Origin: Nitrospirae bacterium CG2_30_70_394
Lineage (GTDB): Bacteria > CG2-30-53-67 > CG2-30-70-394
Reading direction: 5' to 3'
Length of the DNA stretch: 35,423 nt
Assembly (NCBI GenBank): GCA_001873295.1
Contig: MNYW01000152.1
Span: 1-35,423, forward strand
Shown piece after piece: positions 10,169 to 19,326 of this stretch (the first letter of the stretch is position 1; each line of letters opens with the position of its first letter). Under the pieces are notes generated by a model. The model made no database searches and was not told where the DNA came from. It was given only the letters and a program-made list of their open reading frames with translations. The position numbers and the translations under genes were made by a program.

Positions 10169-10264
10169 CCTCATTCAAAAGGCGCGGCATCTGCCAAGCC
10201 ACGGGAAAGAGGACCTCGGAACGAAACTCGTAGCCCCATCACTTTGCCCTCACTTTGAATGAGG
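10169..10264 (+). promoter_or_regulatory. Long inverted repeat in the kamA-like 5' region overlapping the RBS
   Basis: CCTCATTCAAA (10169-10179) is the perfect reverse complement of TTTGAATGAGG (10254-10264), whose GAGG lies in the purine-rich RBS before ATG 10275. Confidence 0.5.
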
Positions 10265-10274
10265 AGAAGGAGCC

Positions 10275-11678
10275 ATGGACGCAGCCAAGCAGACCCCCTT
10301 CGAAGCCGACGACGACCGCCCTCCGAATCCCACCACCGGAGACTGCGCGTCTCCGGGCCCCCTCGTCGCCACCCTTCCCCCGCCGTCCCTCTCCTCTCCC
10401 CTCGAGTTCGACCTCTCCCCGCTCGCCGCGGCCTCCCGCCACGGCATGCTCCCCCTGACCACTCACTCCCTGCCTCTGTGGGGGAGTGCTGCCTGGTCTT
10501 CCTGGCGCGCCCAGCTCCGGGCGCGGCTCCGCGATGTGGACAGCCTCGCCCGCGCCCTCGGCGCAAGCGACCTGTTGGCGGACACCGGTGCGGCGGTGCG
10601 CCGTTTCCCCATGGCGATCACGCCGTACTACGCCTCGCTGATCCGCCGCTTCGACGAGTCCGACCCGATCTTCGCCATGGCGGTCCCGCACGGCGGAGAG
10701 GTGGTCGATCCGCCCTTCCTCTCCGACGACCCGCTGGAGGAGGAGCACGACTCGCCGGTGCCGAACCTGGTCCACCGGTATCGCGATCGGGCGCTGTTGC
10801 TGGTCACCTCGACCTGCGCCATGTACTGCCGCCACTGCACGCGCAAGCGGGTCGCCGGTCAGCAGGAGTCGGCGATCACCGACGCCGAGCTCGCGGTCGC
10901 GGTGGGCTACCTCCGCGACCATCCGGAGATCCACGACGTGATCCTCTCCGGCGGTGATCCCCTCACCCTGCCCACTGAGCGTCTGGAGCAGATTCTCCAG
11001 GCAGTGCGCGCGGTGGAGACGATCGACGTGATCCGCATCGGCAGCCGTACCCCGGTGACCATGCCCATGCGGATCACCCACAGGCTGGTGACGATGTTGC
11101 GCCGCTACTCGCCGATCTGGATCAACACCCACTTCAACCATCCCGTCGAGCTCACCCCCGAGTCCATGGAAGCGTGCGGCCGGATCGTCGACGCGGGCAT
11201 GCCCCTCGGCAACCAGTCGGTTCTCCTGCACGGGGTGAACGACGACGCGCAGGTGCTGGAGAAGCTCTTCCGCGGCCTGGTGCGCAACCGGGTGCGGCCG
11301 TACTACCTCTTCCAGTGCGACCTGGTGCGCGGCGTGGAGCGGTTTCGCACGCCGCTCTCCAAGGGGATCGAGATCATGGAGTACCTGCGCGGCCGGGTGA
11401 GCGGCATCGCCATCCCGACCTTCGTGGTCGATGCCCCCGGCGGGGGCGGCAAGATCCCCCTGCTGCCCAACTACATCGTCTCCATGAGCCCGACCCACAC
11501 GGTGCTGCGCAACTTCGAGGGCCGGATGGTGAGCTACCCGGAGCCGATGGAGCGTCACGATTCCACCCCCGCCGCCGCCCCGCACGCGGGGGTGGCGACG
11601 GTCTTCGAGCTGTGCCGCGGCACCGCCACCACCCTCGGGCCGGACGACCACGGCGGCTGTACGGCGCACGGCGGGTGA
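10275..11678 (+). CDS. Radical SAM lysine 2,3-aminomutase family (KamA-like)
   Basis: CAMYCRHCTRKRV (CxxxCxxC), DVILSGGDPLTL, NTHFNHPVELTPE, GMPLGNQSVLLHGVND motifs; RBS GAGGAGAAGGAG before ATG. Confidence 0.92.
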   Translation: MDAAKQTPFEADDDRPPNPTTGDCASPGPLVATLPPPSLSSPLEFDLSPLAAASRHGMLPLTTHSLPLWGSAAWSSWRAQLRARLRDVDSLARALGASDLLADTGAAVRRFPMAITPYYASLIRRFDESDPIFAMAVPHGGEVVDPPFLSDDPLEEEHDSPVPNLVHRYRDRALLLVTSTCAMYCRHCTRKRVAGQQESAITDAELAVAVGYLRDHPEIHDVILSGGDPLTLPTERLEQILQAVRAVETIDVIRIGSRTPVTMPMRITHRLVTMLRRYSPIWINTHFNHPVELTPESMEACGRIVDAGMPLGNQSVLLHGVNDDAQVLEKLFRGLVRNRVRPYYLFQCDLVRGVERFRTPLSKGIEIMEYLRGRVSGIAIPTFVVDAPGGGGKIPLLPNYIVSMSPTHTVLRNFEGRMVSYPEPMERHDSTPAAAPHAGVATVFELCRGTATTLGPDDHGGCTAHGG

Positions 11679-11704
11679 GCCAGGCGAGCCGCCTGCGAGG
11701 TGAG

Positions 11705-11738
11705 CGACACGACGCCCGGTTCGCCGGGCGCCGTGTCG
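11705..11738 (+). other. Strong hairpin with TTCG loop between the kamA-like and ATP-grasp genes
   Basis: CGACACG-a-CGCCCGG-TTCG-CCGGGCG-c-CGTGTCG; 7+7 bp with one mismatch; no following T-tract. Confidence 0.7.
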
Positions 11739-11769
11739 CGGCGGCGCGAACCCTCGCGATGGAGCGGTT

Positions 11770-12768
11770 ATGGGACTGAGGATTGGTCTGGTCTACGACC
11801 TGCGCGCCGCGTATCGCGACCAAGGGCTCTCCGAGGAGGCGCTGGCGGAGTTTGACAGCGAGGCGACCGTCGATGCCCTCGACGCGGCGCTGCGTGGCCT
11901 CGGCCACACCCCCGACCGGATTGGCCACGGTCGCGAGCTCGCCCGCCGGCTGGTCGCCGGGGAGCGGTGGGACCTCGTCTTCACCATTGCCGAGGGGGTG
12001 GCCGGGAGGTCGCGCGAGGCGCAGGTGCCGGCGTTGCTGGAGATGTTCGCGGTTCCCTACACCTTCTCCGATCCCCTGACCTGCGCCGCCACCCTCGACA
12101 AGGGGGTGGCCAAAAGGCTGGCAGCGGCGGCGGGGGTGGCCACCGCGCGCTTCGCGGTGGTGGGCGCGGTGGCGGAGCTTGACGCGCTGGAGCTCACCTA
12201 TCCCCTCTTTGCCAAGCCCCTCGCCGAGGGGACCGGCAAGGGGGTGGACGGCGACAGCCACGTCACCACCCCGGCGGCGTTGCGGCCGGTGGTGGCGCGG
12301 CTGCTCGCGCGCTACCGCCAGCCGGTTTTGGTGGAGGAGTACCTGCCCGGGCGCGAGTTCACCACCTCGCTCCTCGGCACCAGTGCAGACGCCCGCGTCC
12401 TCGGCACCCTGGAGGTTCTCCTCCGGGAGGGGGCACCGCACGGCGACTACACCTTTGCGGTGAAGGAGGAGAGTGAGCAGTACGTGGACTACCTGCCGTT
12501 GCGCGACCCGCTGCTGCGCGGCCCGGTGGAGGCGCTCGCCCTGTTGGCCTACCGCGCCCTTGAGTGTCGCGACGCAGGAAGGGTGGACGTCCGCCTCGAT
12601 GGCCAGGGGCGGCCCTGCTTCTTGGAGGTCAACCCCCTGCCCGGTCTCCACCCGAGCCATTCGGATCTGCCGATGACCGCCATTGCCTACGGCATGGGCT
12701 ATGGCGAGCTGATCGGGGCGATCGTCGCGAGCGCCTGCCGTCGCTATGGGATCCGCCATGGGGCGTGA
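11770..12768 (+). CDS. ATP-grasp ligase, D-alanine-D-alanine-ligase-like
   Basis: IAEGVAGRSREAQVPALLEMFAVPYTFSDPLTCAATLDKGVAK, FLEVNPLPGL motifs. Confidence 0.88.
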   Translation: MGLRIGLVYDLRAAYRDQGLSEEALAEFDSEATVDALDAALRGLGHTPDRIGHGRELARRLVAGERWDLVFTIAEGVAGRSREAQVPALLEMFAVPYTFSDPLTCAATLDKGVAKRLAAAAGVATARFAVVGAVAELDALELTYPLFAKPLAEGTGKGVDGDSHVTTPAALRPVVARLLARYRQPVLVEEYLPGREFTTSLLGTSADARVLGTLEVLLREGAPHGDYTFAVKEESEQYVDYLPLRDPLLRGPVEALALLAYRALECRDAGRVDVRLDGQGRPCFLEVNPLPGLHPSHSDLPMTAIAYGMGYGELIGAIVASACRRYGIRHGA

Positions 12769-14290
12769 GCCGGAGGTCCTGCTTCTCTACAACGAGCCAG
12801 TTGTGGGTGGATTGGCGAGCGAGGCGGGGGTGCTGGCGGAGGTGGCGGCGGTGCGCGCCGGCCTGGAGCTCCTTGGCCTTCCCTATCGCGAGGCCGGGGT
12901 GCGGACCCTGGAGGAGGCCCTCGCCACCGTGGCGGTGGGCGGCGAGGGGGTGGTCTTCAATCTGGTGGAGGGGTTTGCGACCGGCGGCGAGGATGCGGCG
13001 CAGGTGGTCGCGGTGGCGGCCGGCCTCGGCCGCGGCTGCACCGGCAACACCACCGCCTGCCTCGCCCTCACTTTGGATAAGGTGCGCACCAAGGGCGTGC
13101 TGCGCGAGTACGGGGTACCGGTCCCCGACGGGGTGGTGGTCGCCATGGGTGAGGCGGTCCCGCCGCTACCGGCCGGGGTCGGCCCGTGGATCGTGAAGCC
13201 GGTGGCGACGGATGCGAGCGAGGGGATCGACGCGGAGCGCTCGGTGGTCCGCACCGCGGGACCGGAGCTGGCGGCGGCGGTGGCGCGGGTCCACCGCGAC
13301 TTTCGCCAGGCGGCGCTGGTAGAGCGGCTGGCCGGCAGCCGCGAGCTGAACGTCTCGCTGCTGGAACGCGGCGGGGGTGTGGAGGTCCTGCCGTTGGCGG
13401 AGATCGACTTCTCCGCCTTCGGCCCCGAGCGGCCGCGGATTGTCGACTACGCGGCGAAGTGGGACGTGAACGCCTTCAGCTACCACCACACCCCGCGCCT
13501 GCTGCCCGCGCCTTTGGATGCGGCGCTTGCCGAGCGGGTGCGGAAGGTGGCGCGGGCGGCGTGGCAGGCGGTGGGATGTCAGGACTACGCGCGGGTCGAT
13601 CTGCGCCTCAGCGACGCCGGCGACCTCTTCGTGCTGGAGGTGAACGCCAACCCGGATCTTTCGCCGGACGCCGGCTTCGTTGCCGCCCTGGGTGCAGCGG
13701 GGCTGGCGATGGCGGATTTCGTCGCTGCCGTGGTGGACAACGCGCGCCGCAGGCGGCCGGTTGCGGTCCCACCCCCGGTGGAGGCCGCCGCGTCCGGAGC
13801 GGGTGGGGTGGCGGTTCGCCCCCTGGAGCGGGGTGACCGGGACGCGGTCTTGGAGGTGGTGCGGCGGGCGGCGGTCTTTCGCCTCGATGAGCAAGAGATC
13901 GCCCGCGAGGTTCTCGACGACACGCTCGCGCGCGGCGCGGCGGCGGGCTACTACGGCCTGGTCGCCCGCCTCGCTGGCCGCATCGTCGGGTGGGCCTCCT
14001 ACGGTCCGATTCCATGCACCGTGGGCGCCTACGATCTCTACTGGGTGGTGGTGGACAAGGCGGCGCGGCGGCAGCGAGTCGCCTCGACGCTCATCGCCGA
14101 GGTGGAGCGCCAAGTGGGCGCCCTGGGCGGCCGGCTGATCGCCATCGAGACCTCCAGCCGCCCGGCCTACACCGCGGCGCGCGCCCTCTACGGGCGGTGC
14201 GGCTACGCGGATGCGGCGCGGGTGGCGGAGCTCTACGGGCCAGGCGACGACAAGTGTGTCTTCGTGAAGCACCTCCCCGCCGGCCGGTGA
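12758..14290 (+). CDS. ATP-grasp ligase (Ddl-like) fused to C-terminal GNAT acetyltransferase domain
   Basis: N-terminal FNLVEGF...TLDKVRTK...VLEVNANPDLS; C-terminal VRPLERGDRDAVLEVV...YDLYWVVVDKAARRQRVASTLIAEVE...ARALYGRCGY. Confidence 0.88.
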   Translation: MGREPEVLLLYNEPVVGGLASEAGVLAEVAAVRAGLELLGLPYREAGVRTLEEALATVAVGGEGVVFNLVEGFATGGEDAAQVVAVAAGLGRGCTGNTTACLALTLDKVRTKGVLREYGVPVPDGVVVAMGEAVPPLPAGVGPWIVKPVATDASEGIDAERSVVRTAGPELAAAVARVHRDFRQAALVERLAGSRELNVSLLERGGGVEVLPLAEIDFSAFGPERPRIVDYAAKWDVNAFSYHHTPRLLPAPLDAALAERVRKVARAAWQAVGCQDYARVDLRLSDAGDLFVLEVNANPDLSPDAGFVAALGAAGLAMADFVAAVVDNARRRRPVAVPPPVEAAASGAGGVAVRPLERGDRDAVLEVVRRAAVFRLDEQEIAREVLDDTLARGAAAGYYGLVARLAGRIVGWASYGPIPCTVGAYDLYWVVVDKAARRQRVASTLIAEVERQVGALGGRLIAIETSSRPAYTAARALYGRCGYADAARVAELYGPGDDKCVFVKHLPAGR

Positions 14291-14294
14291 TGCG

Positions 14295-15500
14295 GTGGTC
14301 GCGGTCGCGGTCTTTGTCGCCTGCTACGCCGGTCTGATCCTCGGCCGGGTGCCGGGGTTGCAGCTCGATCGCACCGGCATGGCCTTGCTCGCCGCCTTGG
14401 TGCTGGTGGCGACCGGGGTGGTGGGGGAGCAAGAGGCGGTGGCGGCGGTGGACCTGCCCACCATCGAGCTGCTGTTTGCCCTGATGGTGGTCTCCGCCCA
14501 GCTCCGCGCCGGCGGCTTCTACACCCGCGTGGCGAGCCGCCTGGCCACGGTGGCGCTGCCGCCGCCCCTCCTGCTGGGGCTGGTCCTGGCGGCGATGGGC
14601 GGGCTGGCGGCGGTGTTCAGCAACGACATCGTCTGTCTCGCCGCCACCCCGGTGCTGATCGCGGCGTGTGGCCGGCTCCACCTCGATCCCATCCCCTTCC
14701 TCCTTGGCCTCGCCTGCGCAACGAACGTCGGCTCGGCGCTGACGTTGATCGGCAATCCGCAGAACATGCTCATCGGCGAGGCCCTGCACCTTTCGTTCGC
14801 GGGCTATCTCGCGGTCGCCTGGCTCCCCACCCTCCTCGGCCTGGTGGCGACCTGGGGGGTGATCGGGTTCCAGTTCCGCGGCCGCTGGCAGGCGACGGTG
14901 GCGCCGCTGGCGGTGGAGGGTCTGCCCCAGTTTGACCGGTCGCGCTCCGCCAAGGGGGTGGCGATCGCCGTCGTGCTCTTGCTCTGCTTCCTGTGGGCGC
15001 CGTGGCCGCGCGCTCTCTGCGCCCTGGCCGGCGCGGCGCTGATCCTCACCAGCCGGCGGCTCGGCTCGCGAGTGGTCCTCGGCTTGGTGGACTGGCAGCT
15101 CCTCCTCCTCTTTCTCGGCCTGTTCGTGGTCAACCACGCTCTGCAGGCCACCGGCCTGCCGGCGCAGATGGTGGCGGCCGCCGCCGCCCATGGCCTCGAC
15201 CTCACCCACCCGGCGGCGCTGTTTGTGGCGGTGGTGGCGCTCTCCAACGCCGTCTCCAACGTCCCGGCGGTGATGCTCCTCCTGCCCCTCGCCAGCCACC
15301 CCCTGGCCGGGCCGCTCCTCGCCCTCGGCTCCACCCTGGCGGGCAACCTGCTGCTGGTGGGGAGCATCGCCAACCTGATCGTCGCCGACCTCGCGGGCCG
15401 CCACGGGGTGGTGATCGACTGGCGGTGCCACGCCCGCACCGGGGTGCCGGTCACCGTCGCCACCCTGGCGGTGGCCGCCCTCTGCCTGGGGTTCGAGTGA
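14295..15500 (+). CDS. ArsB/SLC13/CitMHS-type ion transporter family membrane protein
   Basis: Multi-TM; GLAAVFSNDIVCLAATPVLI and NVGSALTLIGNPQNMLIGE; NAVSNVPAVMLLLPLA repeat motif; alternative start at GTG 14295. Confidence 0.85.
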   Translation: MVAVAVFVACYAGLILGRVPGLQLDRTGMALLAALVLVATGVVGEQEAVAAVDLPTIELLFALMVVSAQLRAGGFYTRVASRLATVALPPPLLLGLVLAAMGGLAAVFSNDIVCLAATPVLIAACGRLHLDPIPFLLGLACATNVGSALTLIGNPQNMLIGEALHLSFAGYLAVAWLPTLLGLVATWGVIGFQFRGRWQATVAPLAVEGLPQFDRSRSAKGVAIAVVLLLCFLWAPWPRALCALAGAALILTSRRLGSRVVLGLVDWQLLLLFLGLFVVNHALQATGLPAQMVAAAAAHGLDLTHPAALFVAVVALSNAVSNVPAVMLLLPLASHPLAGPLLALGSTLAGNLLLVGSIANLIVADLAGRHGVVIDWRCHARTGVPVTVATLAVAALCLGFE

Positions 15501-15749
15501 GGCGCGGCGCGCGGGCGCATCTGGCGGGGGCGACCGGCGCTGGCAAAAAAAATGTTGCGTGGCGCCGGGCGGCGCCTTACCGTCCCGCGCCTTGGTTGGT
15601 ACGGCGCGTTCGGTGGATCAGGAACGTTGTTTTTCGGCTTCGCGTAGGGCGTTTGACTCAAGGCCATCGGGCCGGCAGCGGCGGGTGCCACCGTTTGGAG
15701 TTTTGTTCAACCACCGAGGAAGACTCGGTCCCTTGGGAGGGCCAATGCG

Positions 15750-16190
15750 TTGCAAAGGGGAAAACATCTACTGATCGATTGCCAGGGCGTCTCCCGGGAT
15801 GTGTGTCTCGATGACCGGGGAATGCTCCGCGCAATGGCGGTGGCGGCCGAGCGTGCCGGTGCCACGGTGGTCTCCCAGGTCCGGTACCACTTCGGCCACA
15901 ACTCGCCACCCGGCTTTACCGCGGTGGTCCTCTTGGACGAGAGCCATTGCACCGCGCACACCTACGCGGACCTTGGCCTCATCGCCCTCGACGTCTTTAC
16001 CTGCGGCTCCACCGAGCCCCGGGATGTCCTCGCGTACCTGCGCGAGGAGGTCGACCTCGGCGAGGTGACCATCCGCGAGGTCGGGCGCTTCCCGCTTGAA
16101 CCCGGGATGGAGGGCCACGGTGCGGTGCTCGCCGCGGTGGCCAACGAGTTGGCGGTGGCGACGCCCGGGGATGGGCCGCGCTTGGCATGA
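15750..16190 (+). CDS. speD: S-adenosylmethionine decarboxylase proenzyme
   Basis: GKHLLIDCQG, VVLLDESHCTAHTYADLGLIALDVFTCG (ESH pyruvoyl-forming site); TTG start with upstream GGAGG. Confidence 0.88.
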   Translation: MQRGKHLLIDCQGVSRDVCLDDRGMLRAMAVAAERAGATVVSQVRYHFGHNSPPGFTAVVLLDESHCTAHTYADLGLIALDVFTCGSTEPRDVLAYLREEVDLGEVTIREVGRFPLEPGMEGHGAVLAAVANELAVATPGDGPRLA

Positions 16191-17281
16191 GTGAGCGCGG
16201 TCTCCACGACGGCCGTCACGACGGCCTCGTGCCGCTGGAGAGCCTCGATCTCGCGGGGGTGGACTCCTTCGCCGCCCTGCTGCGCGCGATGGCGAAGACC
16301 GCCTTTGGCGGTCGCCAACTCGGCGAGGCGCTGGAGATCCTCCTCACCATGGCGCGCGACCCGGCGTGCCGGGTGGTCCTCACCCTCTCCGGGGCGATGA
16401 CCGTGGCGAAGCAGGGGCGGATCCTCTGCGACCTGATCGATCGCGGCGTGGTCCATGCGGTGATCGCCACCGGCGCCTTGATCGCCCACGGCCTTACCGA
16501 GTCGATCGGCCTCACCCACTACCGTCACGACCCGGACCACTCGGACACCCTGCTCTTTCAGCAGGGGTATAACCGGATCTACGACACCCTGGAGATGGAG
16601 TCCAACCTCAACGAGGTGGAGCGGCTGCTGGCCTCGATCCTCGCCAGCGTGCAGGCGGAGACGGGCGGGTGGTCGTCGGCGCGGTTGTGCCGGGCGATCG
16701 GGGCGCGGCTGGTGGAGCTCGATCAGGGGCCCGGGGTTTTGAAGAGCGCCTTCGAGCAGGGGGTGCCGGTCTTCATCCCCGCCTTCACCGACAGCGAGAT
16801 CGGGCTCGACGTCTCCACCTGGGCAATGGCCGCGGCCCTCCGCCAGGCAGGGCGCGATCCGGCCACAGTGACTTCCCCCGCCGAGCTCTTCCAGGCGATC
16901 CCGCCCTTCAACCCCTTTCTCGACCTCCAGGAGTACGCCCGCCTCGCCTGCGCCGCCGAGCGCCTCGGTATCTTCACCATCGGCGGCGGGGTGCCGCGCA
17001 ACTGGGCGCAGCAGGTGGGGCCGTACGTGGACATCACCCGCAACCGTCTGGGCACGCCGGTCACCCCACCGCGATTCCAGTACGGGGTGCGCATCTGCCC
17101 GGAGCCGGTGCACTGGGGTGGCCTGTCGGGGTGCACCTACTCGGAGGGGGTGAGCTGGGGCAAGTTCGCACCCCACGCGGAGGGGGGGCGGTACGCGGAG
17201 GTGTACAGCGACGCCACCCTCTGCCTCCCGCTCCTGGCGAAGGCCCTCTTCGAGGAGCTCGACGCCTCCCCCCGGCAGTGA
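16187..17281 (+). CDS. Deoxyhypusine-synthase-like protein (bacterial DHS-like/SpeY type)
   Basis: VLTLSGAMTVAKQG, GALIAHGLTESIG, IGGGVPRNWAQQ, YSEGVSWGKF (DHS active-site Lys context); ATGA overlap with speD. Confidence 0.9.
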   Translation: MSERGLHDGRHDGLVPLESLDLAGVDSFAALLRAMAKTAFGGRQLGEALEILLTMARDPACRVVLTLSGAMTVAKQGRILCDLIDRGVVHAVIATGALIAHGLTESIGLTHYRHDPDHSDTLLFQQGYNRIYDTLEMESNLNEVERLLASILASVQAETGGWSSARLCRAIGARLVELDQGPGVLKSAFEQGVPVFIPAFTDSEIGLDVSTWAMAAALRQAGRDPATVTSPAELFQAIPPFNPFLDLQEYARLACAAERLGIFTIGGGVPRNWAQQVGPYVDITRNRLGTPVTPPRFQYGVRICPEPVHWGGLSGCTYSEGVSWGKFAPHAEGGRYAEVYSDATLCLPLLAKALFEELDASPRQ

Positions 17282-18171
17282 GCCTCCCCCCCTTCCTCGA
17301 CCTGCCCGAGGCGGCGGCGGAGATGGCGGATTGCCTGCTCCTGCCCCTGCCGTACGAGGCGACCGTCTCCTATGGCGGGGGTACCGCCCGGGCGCCGGCG
17401 GCGATCTGGCGCGCCTCTTGCCAAGTGGAGGTGTGGGACGAGGAGATCGGGTTCGACCTCGGCCGCCTGCGCTACCACACCGCAGACGCCGTGGTGCCGG
17501 TGGCGGGTGAGACGCCGCCTGCCTACCTCGCGCGGGTCGAGGTGGCGGCCCGCACCCTGCACCCCCACCGCGGCCTGGTGGTGGGGGTGGGGGGGGAGCA
17601 CGGCCTCACCCCGGCGCTGGTGGCGGCGGCGCGGCCCGGCGGTCTGGTCGGGGTGACCGTGGTGCAGCTCGACGCCCACGCCGACCTGCGCGCCACCTAC
17701 GGCGGCTGGGCCGAGTCGCATGCCTGCGCCATGCACCGCCTGGTGGAGGCGGGGGCGGAGGTGGTCGCCATCGGCATCCGCTCGGCAAGCGCGGAGGAAG
17801 CGGCGTACGGCCGGGCGTGTGGCCGGGTCACCACCTACGGGGCGCAGGAGCTTGCCGAGGAGGCGGGGGTGGAGGCGCGCCTGCTGGATCACCTCGGCTC
17901 CCTCACCGGCGCGGTCTACCTCACCCTCGACATCGACGGCCTGGAGGTCCACCTCTGCCCGGCCACCGGCACGCCGCAACCGGGCGGCCTCGGTTGGTGG
18001 CAAACCCTGCGTTACCTCCGCCGCCTTCTGGTCAACAACCGCGCGATCCACCTGCTCGGCGCGGATTTGGTGGAGACGGTCCCGGCCGCCGGCGGGGCAG
18101 TGAATGAGATGGTCGCCGCCCGCCTCCTCGCCAAGGTGATCGCCTACCACGGGGCGGCGCGGGAGCAATGA
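17278..18171 (+). CDS. Agmatinase/arginase-family ureohydrolase
   Basis: VGGEHGLT, VQLDAHADLRATYGGWAESHA, LTLDIDGLEVHLCPATGTPQPGGL motifs; GTG start overlaps DHS-like stop. Confidence 0.88.
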   Translation: MSLPPFLDLPEAAAEMADCLLLPLPYEATVSYGGGTARAPAAIWRASCQVEVWDEEIGFDLGRLRYHTADAVVPVAGETPPAYLARVEVAARTLHPHRGLVVGVGGEHGLTPALVAAARPGGLVGVTVVQLDAHADLRATYGGWAESHACAMHRLVEAGAEVVAIGIRSASAEEAAYGRACGRVTTYGAQELAEEAGVEARLLDHLGSLTGAVYLTLDIDGLEVHLCPATGTPQPGGLGWWQTLRYLRRLLVNNRAIHLLGADLVETVPAAGGAVNEMVAARLLAKVIAYHGAAREQ

Positions 18172-18451
18172 GGTGGGCGGCCGACCGAGGGGCGGGTTGG
18201 ACGGTACCGTGGAGCGGCGGCGCAGAAGCGGCGCGCGGAGCCCGTCGGAATTTGTCGCCATCGACGGCGATGAAGCGAAGCGGGGCGACGAAGCGAAGCG
18301 AGGTACCGACCCGAAGCGGCGCGAAGCGGGCCTCATGGCGGGTGGCCGAGCCCAACGTCGTCCTACGATCGGGTCCCGATCTGGTGCGCCCCTAGGTTGC
18401 CGATCGTCACGCTCGCCAAGGTCGGACCGGCGCATGGCTCCGGGCGGCGGT

Positions 18452-19309
18452 TCAGGTGCGGCGGGCCACGGTCTCTTCCAGGTGGGCTACCGCCTTGCTG
18501 AGGTAGTCGTCGTTTGCCCGCTGCGCCAGGCGTAGGGCGTAGACCGGGCGGGGGATCTCGGGGGCATCCGCCACGCGGTAGAGGCGCCGCTTCTCCAGGG
18601 AGGGCCGCACCATCGGCTCGGGGAAATAGGCCGCGCCGCCGGCGAGGAGGATGTGGTCAAGCGCGACCCTTCCCACCGAGGTGCGCACATGGCTCGTGTG
18701 GTCGCCGGGGAAGTGTTGCAGGTGGATGGAGCTGAAGGTCGGGCTCCAATCGATGAAGACGTACCCCTCGGCCATCGCGTCCTCCACCCGCTGCCGGCGA
18801 CGGCTGGAGACCATCACCATGGGGAGGGTGGCCAACTCCACGGCGAGGATCTGCGGCCGGCTGGGGGTCTCGAAGACCACTACCAGGTCAAGCTGTCCCT
18901 CGATGATCCGGTGGAGAAGATCTTCGGTGGAGGAGATGTCGGCACGGATGACCAGCTCGGGGACCGCTTCGCGAAAGCTCGCCAGCCAATGCATCAAGTA
19001 GATGGTCCACAGGCTGTCGATTGACCCCACCGACAGGAGCGCCCCGCTCTCCGAGGGTAAGACCACCTCTTGGCAGCACCGATTCCAGCCGTCGAGGAGA
19101 GTCTCCGCGTGGCGTACCAGACGCTGGCCGGCGACGGTGAGGGCCGCTCCCTGTTTCGACCGCTGAAAGAGGCGCGTTCCCATCTCCTCCTCCAAGAGGC
19201 GGATGCGCGCGCTCACCGCCGACTGGGTGACGCACAGGCGCGAGGCGGCGACCCGAAACCGTCCCGTCTGGGCGACTTGGAGGAAGGTGCGGAGCAGCTC
19301 GGTATCCAT
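18452..19309 (-). CDS. LysR-family transcriptional regulator (HdfR-like)
   Basis: MDTELLRTFLQVAQTGRFRVAASRLCVTQSAVSARIRLLEEEMGTRLFQR HTH; upstream starts to 19324 possible. Confidence 0.93.
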   Translation of the reverse strand: MDTELLRTFLQVAQTGRFRVAASRLCVTQSAVSARIRLLEEEMGTRLFQRSKQGAALTVAGQRLVRHAETLLDGWNRCCQEVVLPSESGALLSVGSIDSLWTIYLMHWLASFREAVPELVIRADISSTEDLLHRIIEGQLDLVVVFETPSRPQILAVELATLPMVMVSSRRRQRVEDAMAEGYVFIDWSPTFSSIHLQHFPGDHTSHVRTSVGRVALDHILLAGGAAYFPEPMVRPSLEKRRLYRVADAPEIPRPVYALRLAQRANDDYLSKAVAHLEETVARRT

Positions 19310-19326
19310 GGCGGTGACCATCATTG

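Noticed and set aside
10095-10274. Known riboswitch class (TPP, lysine, c-di-GMP, guanidine) in the kamA-like leader
   Set aside because: No diagnostic conserved motif could be matched by eye; only the inverted repeat is supported.
15542-15645. Possible third copy of the shared operator upstream of speD (AAAAAAAATGTTGC at about 15545 and TTGTTTTTCGGCTTCGC at 15627-15643)
   Set aside because: Only fragments match copies A/B and the order and spacing differ; too weak without a motif scan.
18269-18332. GAAGCGAAGCG repeats after the agmatinase-like gene
   Set aside because: Short low-complexity repeats with irregular spacing; not a CRISPR array.
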